64,000 bases of DNA from Nonomuraea sp. SYSU D8015 (GCF_008065375.1 NZ_VJYI01000003.1:496001-560000); one strand, 5' to 3'; positions 16,772 through 24,742 are shown, numbered from the stretch's first letter. The notes: generated by a model not told the origin, from the sequence alone. A program made the numbers and translations.

Positions 16772-17799
16772 TGGCGGGGGCGGGTGCTGGCGCGGATGAT
16801 CAGGCGGCCCTCGACGATCAGGCGGCGGGGCTCGGCGGCGTCCGCGAGCGCGAAGCGGATCGCCTCCGCCCCCGCGTCCGCCAAGGGAAGCGCCACCGTC
16901 GTCAATCTCGGCGTCACGTCACCGGCCAGCGGAATATCGTCGATCCCGGTCACGGAAACGTCCTCGGGAACGTTTATCCCGGCCGCCCGGAAACCCGACA
17001 TGGCCCCAATGGCGACGATGTCGTTGAGCGCGAGAACGGCCTGCCGCCCGTCCATTCCCTCATCGGCCAGCCGCCGCGCCGCGTCGAATCCGCCTTGGCG
17101 GCTGATTTCGCAGTAAATGGTGCGGATATCCCGCTCGTCAACGCCTCCGGCCCGCAATCCGTCGACGAATCCCGCCGTACGATCGGACGCGGTCCGCAGC
17201 TCTCTGACGCCGGCGAATATCGCCACCCGCCGATGCCCGGTCTCCGCGATGAAAGCGCCGGCGGCCCGCCCCGCGCCGTAGTCGTCGAAACCGATCGCGT
17301 CGAAGTCCATGTCCGTCTCGCCGACCATGACGACCCGGCCGCCCTCCCGCTCGTACGCGGCCAATTCCTTGTGCAGTCGCCCGCCGAGCGCATTGGCCAT
17401 GAACCGGCTGGAGGTCAGCACGAGCGCGCGCGGCCGCAGCGACCGCAGCAGGCGGACGGTCTCCAATTGCCGCTCGTGCGCCGCCATGGTGGACGACACG
17501 GTGACGAAGGCCCCCGCCGTACGCGCCTCGCGCTCCATCGCGGCCACGACCATGGCGATGGACGGCGTCGTGAGGTCGTCGGCGACGAGCGCGATGTTGT
17601 CGCTCGCCCGGCGCATCGCCCTGGCCGAGGCGTCCACCGTGTACCGCAGGGCCGCGGCCGCGGCCAGCACGCGGGCCTCGTACTCGGGCGCGACCTTCCG
17701 GGTGCTGCCGCCCAGGACCCGGGACGCGGTGGCGACCGAGACCCCCGCCGCCGCGGCCACGTCGTGCAGCGTGACCGTAGGTCGCGCCGCATGGGGCAT
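16765..17799 (-). CDS. LacI-family transcriptional regulator
   Basis: 344 residues. The HTH is LHDVAAAAGVSVATASRVLG, followed by the hinge helix (ARVLAAAAALRYTVDASARA) and a sugar-binding domain containing FDAIGFDDYGAGRAAGAF, AVLALNDIVAIGAMSGF and VSVTGIDDIPLA. ATG 17799 is preceded by GGAAAGGA. It lies upstream of and parallel to the importer operon, separated by 720 bases, so it may be a local regulator of the polysaccharide locus alongside the LacI at 5187. The ligand is unknown. Confidence 0.9.
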   Translation of the reverse strand: MPHAARPTVTLHDVAAAAGVSVATASRVLGGSTRKVAPEYEARVLAAAAALRYTVDASARAMRRASDNIALVADDLTTPSIAMVVAAMEREARTAGAFVTVSSTMAAHERQLETVRLLRSLRPRALVLTSSRFMANALGGRLHKELAAYEREGGRVVMVGETDMDFDAIGFDDYGAGRAAGAFIAETGHRRVAIFAGVRELRTASDRTAGFVDGLRAGGVDERDIRTIYCEISRQGGFDAARRLADEGMDGRQAVLALNDIVAIGAMSGFRAAGINVPEDVSVTGIDDIPLAGDVTPRLTTVALPLADAGAEAIRFALADAAEPRRLIVEGRLIIRASTRPRHP

Positions 17800-18162
17800 G
17801 TGCGGTGTCCTTTCCGAGGCGTACGGGCCGGTAATGAAGAGTACCTTCCGACACGGCCTCAGGACGTGACCATCACCGTCGCCCGGCGAACCGCACCTTC
17901 GGGCCTTCCGGCAGACTGATCGCACAGGGCTGCGCACCTGCCCAGGCCGCCCAGACCGCCAAGCCCACGCGGCCCACGTCACCGACGCCACCCAGGCCAG
18001 GGCACCCAGCCAGGGCACCTATGCCGCCCATGCCACCCAGGCTGCCTGTGGACGGACACGAGTTTCTGGCTCTGTCTCACTCCATGGGGTGGGACTACGG
18101 AGTGTGAGTTCTGGCGCGCGCGGTTGATGCTGGTCGCGGTCTTGCAACACGTTGCGCATGGG
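17800..18162. other. Intergenic region without recognisable gene
   Basis: Upstream of the LacI gene. It contains short GCCCA-type runs (17940-18050, repeated CCCAG/GCCCA steps) giving a low-complexity appearance. No gene, promoter or RNA could be supported. Confidence 0.4.
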
Positions 18163-18220
18163 CGTGGCCGTTCTGTCACGATCTGGATCACTCGAAGATC
18201 GGCGTGACAGAACGGCCACG
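18163..18220. repeat. Long 18-bp perfect inverted repeat (hairpin element)
   Basis: Arms CGTGGCCGTTCTGTCACG (18163-18180) and its exact complement (18203-18220) enclose 22 bases. Within those, ATCT and AGAT can pair further after a 3-base bulge, leaving an 11-base loop. There is no T-run. It is about 210 bases downstream of a small secreted-protein gene on the minus strand, so it could be that operon's terminator. The unusual length also fits a dispersed palindromic element. Confidence 0.75.
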
Positions 18221-18432
18221 TGGGGGTCCATTGTGCTGCACGAGGGGCCCTGTCCCGGTCCGGCCCCTTTCTGCCAGAGGAGCCACCCCCAGGTGGTCAC
18301 CGGCCTGGGCTTGCCCGCGGTGGGCGAGGCCATGACCGATGCTCCGGCGTGATCCCGGGTCACAGCGGCCATCAACCGTCCCCGGCGCCCTCGGCTGTCG
18401 AAGCCGACGGGTTTCCAGGGGAAAGGCAGGCG
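18221..18432. other. Stretch between hairpin and secreted-protein gene
   Basis: About 210 bases with frames open on both strands but no convincing gene. A plus-strand frame ending near 18352 and a minus-strand frame both read low-complexity Pro/Gly sequence. It may belong to the same repeated element as the hairpin next to it, which could not be tested. Confidence 0.3.
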
Positions 18433-18879
18433 TCAGAAGCTGCCCGTCCTCGCGTGGCAATCCGGATCGGTGTTGTTGTTGCGGTCGAAGATGAAGTGGA
18501 ACCTGCCGTACATCGTCCAGCTGCTCGGCACCGAGATCCGCGACGGCGGCGTGTGGCTGCCCGTGCCGTTGTGCGCGGAACCCGTCTTCCAGCGGTAGAT
18601 GACGTCATCCTCGCCCCAGGAGATGTCTCTCTTCAACTCGATGACGACGTTGTTCTTGGTCGAGCCGGACTGGCCGTTGATGTTCCAGCGGTAGCCGTGA
18701 ATGACGCTGCTGTTCGTCCTGGAGTCGTGGTAGAACTCCACCCAGCCGGTGCCGGTGTAGTTGTTGGATGCGGTGCACCCGCCCGGCACCAGTTCGGCGT
18801 GTGCCGGAGAGGCGCTCACAGCCGTGAATACGGCGACAGCCGCCCCCGCTGTGAGAATGTTACGGACGGCACTGCGCAT
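18433..18879 (-). CDS. Small secreted protein of unknown function, paralogue A
   Basis: 148 residues. A signal peptide (about 28 residues, ending SPAHA) leads to a mature domain of roughly 120 residues. Conserved with its neighbour are the block QSGSTKNNVVIELKRD, then a YRWKTGSAHNGTGSHTPP block, and the ending RFHFIFDRNNNTDPDCHART. Two cysteines near the ends (GGCTAS and DPDCHA) could form a disulfide. The strand-rich pattern suggests an extracellular beta-sandwich. ATG 18879 is preceded by AAGGAAGG. I do not recognise the family. Confidence 0.8.
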   Translation of the reverse strand: MRSAVRNILTAGAAVAVFTAVSASPAHAELVPGGCTASNNYTGTGWVEFYHDSRTNSSVIHGYRWNINGQSGSTKNNVVIELKRDISWGEDDVIYRWKTGSAHNGTGSHTPPSRISVPSSWTMYGRFHFIFDRNNNTDPDCHARTGSF

Positions 18880-18914
18880 GGCCGAATTTCCTTCCTTTAG
18901 GCATGTGATGGGCG

Positions 18915-19355
18915 TTAGAAATTGCTCGTGCGCGCGTAACATTCCGGGTCGCCCAAATTGTTGCGGTCGAAGATGAAGTGGTAACGCGCGTAGACGCGCC
19001 ACAGCACCGGCATCTCCAGCGCGTACGGCGGCGTGTGGCTGCCGTCGCCGTTCCGCGCCGACCCGGTGGACCAGGTGTAGAGGACAGGGTCGGGGCGGAG
19101 GGTGTCGTCTCTCTTGAGCTCGATGATGACGTCGTTCTTGGTCGAGCCGGATTGCTCGTTGATGGTCCAGCTGAAGCTGCTGATGTAGCGGACGCCGGTA
19201 CCGCCGGTGGTGTAGTTGGCTCGGCCTGTCGCGCTGTAGCCGAGGCTGCTGCAGTTGCCGGAGGAGGAATCGGCCAGTGCGGGAGCAACGTTCGTCACCG
19301 TGAAGACCACGGCTGCGGTGGCGGCGATCAAGCCGCGCCGAATGTTCGTTCGCAT
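18915..19355 (-). CDS. Small secreted protein of unknown function, paralogue B
   Basis: 146 residues with a signal peptide ending VAPALA. It is clearly a duplicate of the next gene downstream: QSGSTKNDVIIELKRDDT, YTWSTGSARNGDGSHTPP and ARYHFIFDRNN followed by DPECYARTSNF align closely, as do the two cysteines. The N-terminal thirds differ. The two genes are 35 bases apart and probably co-transcribed. No enzyme motif is visible. Confidence 0.8.
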   Translation of the reverse strand: MRTNIRRGLIAATAAVVFTVTNVAPALADSSSGNCSSLGYSATGRANYTTGGTGVRYISSFSWTINEQSGSTKNDVIIELKRDDTLRPDPVLYTWSTGSARNGDGSHTPPYALEMPVLWRVYARYHFIFDRNNLGDPECYARTSNF

Positions 19356-19736
19356 GATGGCACGCTATTCGAGCGTGCCGATTTCCTGGTTGACGGCCGA
19401 TAAACGCCCGGCTGCCGAAGGCTGCCGCTGTAGGCGGGAAAACCCGCCCGCCCGTTGCGGTAAGAGGCAGATATGGGCAGAATCGGCGGAAGACGCGGCG
19501 ATTCAAACGGGGATGGTTGATGCGGCCGGCGCCTCGTTCACTCGGTGAGCTGATTCGCCTGGAACCGCGTCGGGGCCAGCATGATCCAGCGGGAACTCTA
19601 CGCGGCACGCGGGCTAGAACATACGCACCGTACGTGACGTCGGAAGCGATCGGGCGGTCTCCGGACGCTGTCAAATGGAGCGCCTGGCCCTGCTCTCGCT
19701 GCCTGCGCCGCACGCCAACCAGGTGGTCACAAAGCC
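19356..19736. other. Intergenic region without recognisable gene
   Basis: About 380 bases upstream of the secreted-protein pair, holding presumably their promoter. I could not pick out a convincing -35/-10 pair or a gene. The right edge runs into degraded NB-ARC-type coding sequence. Confidence 0.4.
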
Positions 19737-19925
19737 GACGCGGCAACCAATCTGCGAGCCGTGTTCTCCTGGCCCTCCCGAGCGTTGTTGCCCCAAGCCG
19801 CGCGCCTGTGGCTGTCGGCGCTCAATCCGGGACCCGACATCTCCCAGGCCACGGCAGTCTGCCTCGCCGACAGACCGGCCCGTCGGCGCTCACCTGTTCA
19901 TCGAACACCCGCCCGACACGCATGC
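19737..19925 (+). pseudogene. Fragment of AfsR/SARP-type NB-ARC regulator
   Basis: Reading from 19740 gives AATNLRAVFSWPSRALLPQA followed by ARLWLSALNPGPDISQATAV, which matches the helical region after the NB-ARC ATPase in AfsR-type regulators (N-L-R-A-V-F-S-W-S-Y-x-x-L, then H-P-G-P-D-I-S). A change of frame is then needed to continue with GAHLFIEHPPDTHARDAAL, corresponding to the R-A-H-L-x-x-E-H segment. No start and no intact domain remain. This is one piece of a rearranged, dead regulator gene. Confidence 0.65.
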
Positions 19926-19977
19926 CCGGGATGCGGCCTTGGGCGTGAACGGACAACGAGATGCCCCGCCCTGCCGG

Positions 19978-20235
19978 TCAGGCGAGCTTGCTCCTGACCG
20001 CCTCGGCGTCCTGATGGTCCAGCGCGTCGAGGATGCCGAGCGCCTGCCGCCGGGCAGTAATTAATGGCCGCGTCGCACTGCCCTGCAGCGTGGTGCGTGT
20101 CGCCGAGGCGGTTGAGAGCGTACGCCCGCTCTGACCAACTGGACGGAGTCACCGGTCTTCCTGATCAGTGCGCAGGCCTGGCTGCTGTGGTCGAGCGCCT
20201 CCTCCAGTCGGCCTTGCAGCGGTACCGCATCGCCG
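19978..20235 (-). pseudogene. Inverted TPR C-terminal fragment of AfsR-type regulator
   Basis: On the minus strand the pieces GDAVPLQGRLEEALDHSSQA, WSERAYALNRLGDTHHAAGQ and ALGILDALDHQDAEAVRSKL-A-stop lie in order but need two frame changes. They are tetratricopeptide helices and the typical C-terminal end of such regulators. The fragment meets the plus-strand TPR fragment head to head near 20236. Confidence 0.65.
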
Positions 20236-20237
20236 AC

Positions 20238-20642
20238 CATCGCCAGGGACTGGCCGCTACCCTCAACAACATCGGCTGGCATTATTGCCAAATCGGCGAC
20301 TATGCCAAAGGCCTGATCTACAGCCAAGACGCGGTCACTCTCCATCAGGACCTGGGCAACCGACCGGGAGCAGCAGCCGCGTGGGACACCCTTGGACACG
20401 CCCATCACCACCTCGGCGACCTCCAACAGAGCACCGCCTCCTATCACAAGGCGCTCGATCTGTTCGTGGAGCTAGGCGATCAATACCACCAAGGGGAAGT
20501 CCTCCTCCACCTGGGCGACAACCACGGCGCACTCAACGAGCTCGATGCGGCGCGGCACGCCTGGTCACAGGCCAAAGTCCTGCTGAACGAACTTGATCAT
20601 CATGACGCCGAGAAGGCGGTGGCTCGCCTCGAGGGTCGGTGA
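20238..20642 (+). pseudogene. TPR C-terminal fragment of AfsR-type regulator
   Basis: In one uninterrupted frame, about 135 residues of tetratricopeptide repeats: HRQGLAATLNNIGWHYCQIG, AAAAWDTLGHAHHHLGDLQQ, then QYHQGEVLLHLGDNHGALNE and the ending LLNELDHHDAEKAVARLEGR. This is the classic C-terminus of AfsR/SARP or NB-ARC-TPR regulators. The frame is open upstream to 20064, but the sequence there is antisense of the inverted fragment and does not encode the missing part. Expression as a stand-alone TPR protein is possible but unlikely. Confidence 0.65.
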
Positions 20643-20897
20643 GGCAGAGCGGTCTATCTTCACGCTGAGCCTGCAGGTCAACCGCTTCGGGTTCGTTGGA
20701 GGCCATCGCCTGAAGGACGACGTTCTCCCGAGTTCCGCAGTTGGTGGGCAGACGAAAGCAGCGCTCGAACGTCCTGATAGGTCTCGCGTCGACACATTCG
20801 GTAGCGCAGGACTGCTCCGCCGTTGCCGGAAAGCAGGAAGCTGTAGCCCGTTGTGCGGCCTCTCGACGCCAACGCGATCATCCTGGTTTCGCTCCGG
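20643..20897. other. Intergenic region without recognisable gene
   Basis: Lower GC than the surroundings. Open frames on the minus strand (around 20680-20880) give no recognisable protein. It may be further debris of the decayed regulator region. Confidence 0.35.
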
Positions 20898-20993
20898 CTA
20901 GCTCGGCCGAACCGGGATGAGGACGATGACCGTGCCGACGATGACGGCGAGTCTGACGATGAGCCGTCGAACGGGAATGCGTGCTACATCCAT
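20898..20993 (-). CDS. Predicted 31-residue single-pass membrane peptide
   Basis: ATG at 20993 is preceded by a full AAGGAGG at ideal spacing, one of the best ribosome-binding sites in the window. The frame encodes a basic N-terminus (MDVARIPVRRL), a hydrophobic stretch (VRLAVIVGTVIVLIPV) long enough to span a membrane, and a short tail ending RPS. No family is recognised. Single-pass peptides of this size in bacteria often modulate membrane complexes or act as type-I toxins; nothing here decides between these. Confidence 0.5.
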   Translation of the reverse strand: MDVARIPVRRLIVRLAVIVGTVIVLIPVRPS

Positions 20994-21618
20994 ACCTTGC
21001 CTCCTTGCGGTTCGGCTCACACTGCGATCGGGTTCATCGTCGAGCGCACCCTCTCCCCCAGGAACGTGATTCGGCTCAGATCGAAAGTCGCACGACATGG
21101 CGCTTACCGGTCAGGCACGTCAGCCGAACGTTCACGTTGACGCCATCGGTGTTCGCCAGCACCGGCCGGATCCGTTCAGTGGCCAGACCCGGCAGCGGTG
21201 ATTCATCGCATCGCCACGGTCACTCCCCAGCATCCGAGGCATCATCGGAGCAGGGAGAGTTACCTCGGCGGTTCCGCGAACGGGCGTTCAACCACGGAGA
21301 CTGGCCCGGCCGAGCGAAGCCGCAGGTCAACGTCCAGCGAAAGTGTCCGGCCCGGACACGGGCGGACGGCGTCGCCCACGGGCGGCGGCCGGTGAGGCCA
21401 GCGCGGCGCGACCCCCGCGCCTGGTACGCCGCCCGCCTGAGCGAACTCGTTCACGTGGCCCCGCGACCACGGCCAGTTCCTGAAAATGATCGCCCGCAGA
21501 GTCAACGCCATTCTCCGCAGCCGCCAGGTCAACGCCACGGTGACCAAGCAGCGGATCAGCGGATGGACAACCGGCCGCGACGTACCCGAGGACGCGCACG
21601 TGCAGCAGGCGACTGCCG
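20994..21618. other. Intergenic region without recognisable gene
   Basis: About 625 bases between the membrane peptide and the alpha/beta hydrolase. Frames are open but translations are composition-driven. A palindrome GAACGTTC lies near 21127. No RNA gene or mobile element was recognised. Confidence 0.4.
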
Positions 21619-22344
21619 TCAGGCCTTGAGGAGGGCGGCGGCGAGCTCCGCCGGGCGGGTGAACTGGGCCTCGTGGCTGCCCGGATGCTCGATCACGGGG
21701 GTGCCGGCCCCGAGGCGCCGCGGGAAGCGCGGCGTCCAGCCGAACTCGCCGGGCGGCAGCGCGAAGTCCTCCGTGCCGACCACGTAGGCGGCCGGCACGC
21801 CGAGCGCCGCGGGATCCACCGGGGCGACGGTCTCGGTGAAGTACCGCATCGGCTGGGGCACCAGCAGGCTGTGGATCAGACGCTGCGTGGTCTCGTCGGC
21901 GTCCTGCATGAACGCGGCGCAGAACACCTCGTAGGGGAAGAGGACGCTGTTGTTGCCGGACGCGGCCGCGAGCTGGGTGAACATCTCGGCGTAGTGCGGG
22001 GGAACCTCCTCCAGCAGAGGCGTGTCCTCCGCCGGCACGAACGCGCCCCAGTAGACGAGCTTGCGCAGCCGGGGCGCGAGCCGGTGGGCGGCGCCGGTGA
22101 GCGGGTAGCCGCCCCAGCTGTGCCCCACCAGGGTGACGTCCCGCAGGTCGGCGCCCTCGACGAGGTCGACGATGAAGTCGCTGACCTCCGCCAGACTGTG
22201 TCGCTGGGGGTCGTCGCCGTCGGCCAGCCCGGGCAGGGTGGGGGTGAGGACCTGGTGGCCGGCGGCACGCAGGTGCTGGGCGACGAGCCGCCAGGTCCAG
22301 CCCCCGTGACTGGCACCGCTGATGAGGACGAAAGTCTCTGCCAT
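21619..22344 (-). CDS. Alpha/beta-fold hydrolase
   Basis: 241 residues, cytosolic. The oxyanion region TFVLISGASHGGWTW is followed by the nucleophile elbow VTLVGHSWGGYPLTG (serine in G-H-S-W-G). A late aspartate lies in VVGTEDFALP, and the final histidine in VIEHPGSHEAQFTRPAEL completes the triad. The layout matches the salicylate-esterase/hydroxynitrile-lyase-like branch common in soil bacteria. ATG 22344 is preceded by AAGGAGA. It is divergent from a PaaX-type regulator 117 bases away, which probably controls it. The substrate is unknown. Confidence 0.9.
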   Translation of the reverse strand: MAETFVLISGASHGGWTWRLVAQHLRAAGHQVLTPTLPGLADGDDPQRHSLAEVSDFIVDLVEGADLRDVTLVGHSWGGYPLTGAAHRLAPRLRKLVYWGAFVPAEDTPLLEEVPPHYAEMFTQLAAASGNNSVLFPYEVFCAAFMQDADETTQRLIHSLLVPQPMRYFTETVAPVDPAALGVPAAYVVGTEDFALPPGEFGWTPRFPRRLGAGTPVIEHPGSHEAQFTRPAELAAALLKA

Positions 22345-22358
22345 GGCGTCTCCTTGCG

Positions 22359-22380
22359 ACGTGGCGGTACGCCGCCACGT
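22359..22380. promoter_or_regulatory. 9-bp inverted repeat in the hydrolase 5' leader
   Basis: ACGTGGCGG and CCGCCACGT flank TACG (22359-22380). It lies between the predicted transcript start and the ribosome-binding site of the alpha/beta hydrolase, so it may be a second operator or an mRNA hairpin. Confidence 0.45.
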
Positions 22381-22401
22381 GGCGTGGCGGTCCGTCATTG
22401 A

Positions 22402-22431
22402 AATATGGGCCGATTGTGAGACGATCGTCAA
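22402..22431 (-). promoter_or_regulatory. Hydrolase promoter overlapped by a perfect palindrome
   Basis: On the minus strand TTGACG (22431-22426) and CATATT (22407-22402) are 18 bases apart. The 10-bp perfect palindrome GACGATCGTC (22420-22429) covers the -35 box, the expected place for a repressor. The adjacent divergent PaaX-type protein is the obvious candidate binder. Confidence 0.55.
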
Positions 22432-22461
22432 GAAGTTGAAACGAATAATCGGGAGGCACGG

Positions 22462-23271
22462 GTGAAGCCACGGTCGCTGGTCTTCGATCTGTTCGGGGAC
22501 TACCTGCGCTATCGCGGCGGCGAGGTGCGGCTGCGCGGCCTGGTGGCGCTCATGGGGTGCTTCGACGTGCCCGAGGCGACGGTGCGCGTCGTGGTGGCGC
22601 GCATGCGCAAGGAGGGCTGGCTGGACGGCCGCCGCGAGGGCAGGGAGACGCGCTACGTCCTCACCGACGCCGCCTGGCGGCTGCTCGACGACGGCAGGGC
22701 GCGGATCTTCGCCCGCGAGACCGGTCCGTGGGACGGCCAGTGGCACATGGTCATCTACTCGGTGCCCGAGAGCGAGCGGACCCTGCGCGAACAGCTGCGC
22801 AAGCGGCTGGCCTGGCTCGGGTTCGGCCTGCTGTCGGCCTCGGTGTGGATCAGCCCCCACGACCGCGTCGGGCAGGTCAGGGCAGACTTCGCCGGCCATC
22901 CCGCGATCCGGCTGGACGTGTTGCGCGCCCGTTCCGAGGGCGCCGCGGCCGACCGGGAGATGGCGGCGAGGTCGTGGGACCTGACCGCGCTGGACAAGGA
23001 CTACCGGCGCCTGCTCGACCACTACCGCCCCCGGCTCGCCGCCTATCGCGCCGGCGAGCTGCGTGGCCGGGAGGCGCTGGTCGAGCGCATGCGGCTGATC
23101 CACGACTACCGCATGTTCCCGTTCCGCGATCCGGACCTGCCACCCGAGCTGCTGCCCGAGGGGTGGTGCGGCCGGGCTGCCCACGAGGTGTTCCTGGAGG
23201 CCCACGGGCTGCTGCGGAGCGAGGCCGAGGCGTACGCCGACCGCCTGACGGCCGACCCCACCGCCACCTGA
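22462..23271 (+). CDS. PaaX-family transcriptional regulator
   Basis: 269 residues. The N-terminal winged helix is SLVFDLFGDYLRYRGGEVRL followed by FDVPEATVRVVVARMRKEGW. A PaaX central domain follows (WDGQWHMVIYSVPESERTLR, LGFGLLSASVWISPHDRV), then the PaaX C-terminal domain (LIHDYRMFPFRDPDLPPELL, WCGRAAHEVF). PaaX proteins repress aromatic or related catabolic genes until an acyl-CoA-type inducer binds. GTG 22462 is preceded by GGGAGG. Divergent placement suggests control of the hydrolase at 21619-22344 and of itself. Confidence 0.92.
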   Translation: MKPRSLVFDLFGDYLRYRGGEVRLRGLVALMGCFDVPEATVRVVVARMRKEGWLDGRREGRETRYVLTDAAWRLLDDGRARIFARETGPWDGQWHMVIYSVPESERTLREQLRKRLAWLGFGLLSASVWISPHDRVGQVRADFAGHPAIRLDVLRARSEGAAADREMAARSWDLTALDKDYRRLLDHYRPRLAAYRAGELRGREALVERMRLIHDYRMFPFRDPDLPPELLPEGWCGRAAHEVFLEAHGLLRSEAEAYADRLTADPTAT

Positions 23272-23275
23272 CGTG

Positions 23276-23367
23276 TGTCACTTTCCAAACGACAGACATC
23301 AACATGTCATCTGTGGGAGGAGTTGTCATGGCTCCGGCATGACCCATGTCATGGGGAGTCGGTGACA
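23276..23367. promoter_or_regulatory. Cluster of TGTCA/TGACA half-sites upstream of the serine hydrolase
   Basis: TGTCA occurs at 23276, 23305, 23325 and 23347 and TGACA at 23363. Two of the sites form the inverted repeat CATGAC-CCAT-GTCATG (23338-23353). Five half-sites in 92 bases directly ahead of the gene suggest an operator array. A four-codon frame (MAPA) with a perfect GGGAGG and an overlapping eight-codon frame also lie here. Confidence 0.45.
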
Positions 23368-23400
23368 TAGCGGACTAACGCCGGCACCACCGATTCGATC

Positions 23401-24672
23401 ATGCTGATGGACATGATCTCTCGGCAATCAACGCAGCGCGGCAAGCGGATGGCCGTCGTGACCGCGATGGGCGCGCTGCTCGTGGCAGGCACCCTGGCGG
23501 CTCCCGGCACGGCGGCCGCGTCCACGGACAGGCAGGAGCTCCAGCAGTCGCTGGACGCCGTGCGCGAAGCCGGCATGTACGGCATCTACTCGAACGTCCG
23601 CGACGGGGGCCGGACGTGGCGAGGCGCCTCCGGCGTGGCCGACGTCGACACGCGCCGCCCCGTACGCCCGGACATGGTCCACCGCGTCGGCAGCATCACC
23701 AAGACCTTCACCGCCGTGGCCGTCCTCCAGCAGGTGGAGCGCGGCGCCGTCGAGCTGGACGCCCCGATCGGCCGCTACCTGCCCGACCTGGTGCCGGGCG
23801 AGCGCGGCCGGAAGATCACCGTACGGATGCTGCTCAACCACACCAGCCACATCGCCGACTACGTCGCCCCGGCGTTCCCGTCGCTGCTGGAAGGCTCGCC
23901 CGCCAGCCTGGACGAGCACCGCTTCCGCAGGATCGCCCCGCCGGAGCTGGTCAGGATGGGCCTCGGCGGGGCCCCGACCGGCGAGCCCGGCGCGGCGACG
24001 GGGTCGTACTCGAACACCAACTACGTGCTCGCCGGCCTGCTGCTGGAGAAGGTGACGGGCGAAAGCGCCGAGCGCTACATCACCCGCGACGTGATCCGCA
24101 GGGCGGGCCTGCGGCACACGTCGTTCCCGCGCACGCCGCACATCCCGGGGCCGCACTCCAAGGCGTACGAGTCGTTGTTCGGGCTGATCGACCCGCCGCG
24201 CGACTACAGCGTCTACGACATGTCGTGGGCGGGCACGGCCGGTGCCGTCACCTCCACCATGGAGGACCTCAACCGGTTCTACCGGGCGTTGCTGCGCGGC
24301 GACCTCGTCGGCACGGCGCAACTCGCCGAGATGCAGAAGACGGTCCCCGTGCGGGTGGGCGGGGGCCAGATCGACGCCTACGGCCTCGGCATCTACGCGC
24401 TCGACCTGCCGTGCGGCCGGTTCTGGGGACACGACGGCGGCGTCTTCGGCATGCTCACGCAGTCACTGTCCAGCCCGGACGGGCGCCGTCAGGTGTCGTT
24501 CGGCTTGAACCGCGCCAAGTACCAGCGCATCGACGAGAACGGCGCCGTCGAACCGAGCCCCATCGACTACGCGATCGTCGATCACATGCTCCTGGCGCTG
24601 TGCGGGCAGGGCGCCGCCACGGCGAGGACGGCCCAGGCGCCGGTCACGCCGTTCCCCGCCGACCGGCGCTGA
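23401..24672 (+). CDS. Secreted serine hydrolase, beta-lactamase/D-Ala-D-Ala carboxypeptidase family
   Basis: 423 residues with a signal peptide (MAVVTAMGALLVAGTLAAPG, cleavage near TAAAS). The class C beta-lactamase/penicillin-binding fold is shown by the S-x-x-K motif in RVGSITKTFTAVAVLQQVE, the Y-x-N motif in TGSYSNTNYVLAGLLLEKV and the H-x-G-type motif in FWGHDGGVFGM. Family members are DD-peptidases, esterases or, rarely, lactamases, acting outside the membrane. Several ATGs (23401, 23407, 23413) are possible and none has a strong ribosome-binding site. There is no operon partner. Confidence 0.88.
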   Translation: MLMDMISRQSTQRGKRMAVVTAMGALLVAGTLAAPGTAAASTDRQELQQSLDAVREAGMYGIYSNVRDGGRTWRGASGVADVDTRRPVRPDMVHRVGSITKTFTAVAVLQQVERGAVELDAPIGRYLPDLVPGERGRKITVRMLLNHTSHIADYVAPAFPSLLEGSPASLDEHRFRRIAPPELVRMGLGGAPTGEPGAATGSYSNTNYVLAGLLLEKVTGESAERYITRDVIRRAGLRHTSFPRTPHIPGPHSKAYESLFGLIDPPRDYSVYDMSWAGTAGAVTSTMEDLNRFYRALLRGDLVGTAQLAEMQKTVPVRVGGGQIDAYGLGIYALDLPCGRFWGHDGGVFGMLTQSLSSPDGRRQVSFGLNRAKYQRIDENGAVEPSPIDYAIVDHMLLALCGQGAATARTAQAPVTPFPADRR

Positions 24673-24742
24673 CCGCCGCCTGTGCTCCTCGTCACTCTCG
24701 ACGTGTGGATTTGTGCGCAGTGGTTCCCTCCCGCGCTCCGTA

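Noticed and set aside
18188..18460. A 90-codon minus-strand frame beside the hairpin.
   Set aside because: No ribosome-binding site or recognisable motif; more likely part of a repetitive non-coding element.
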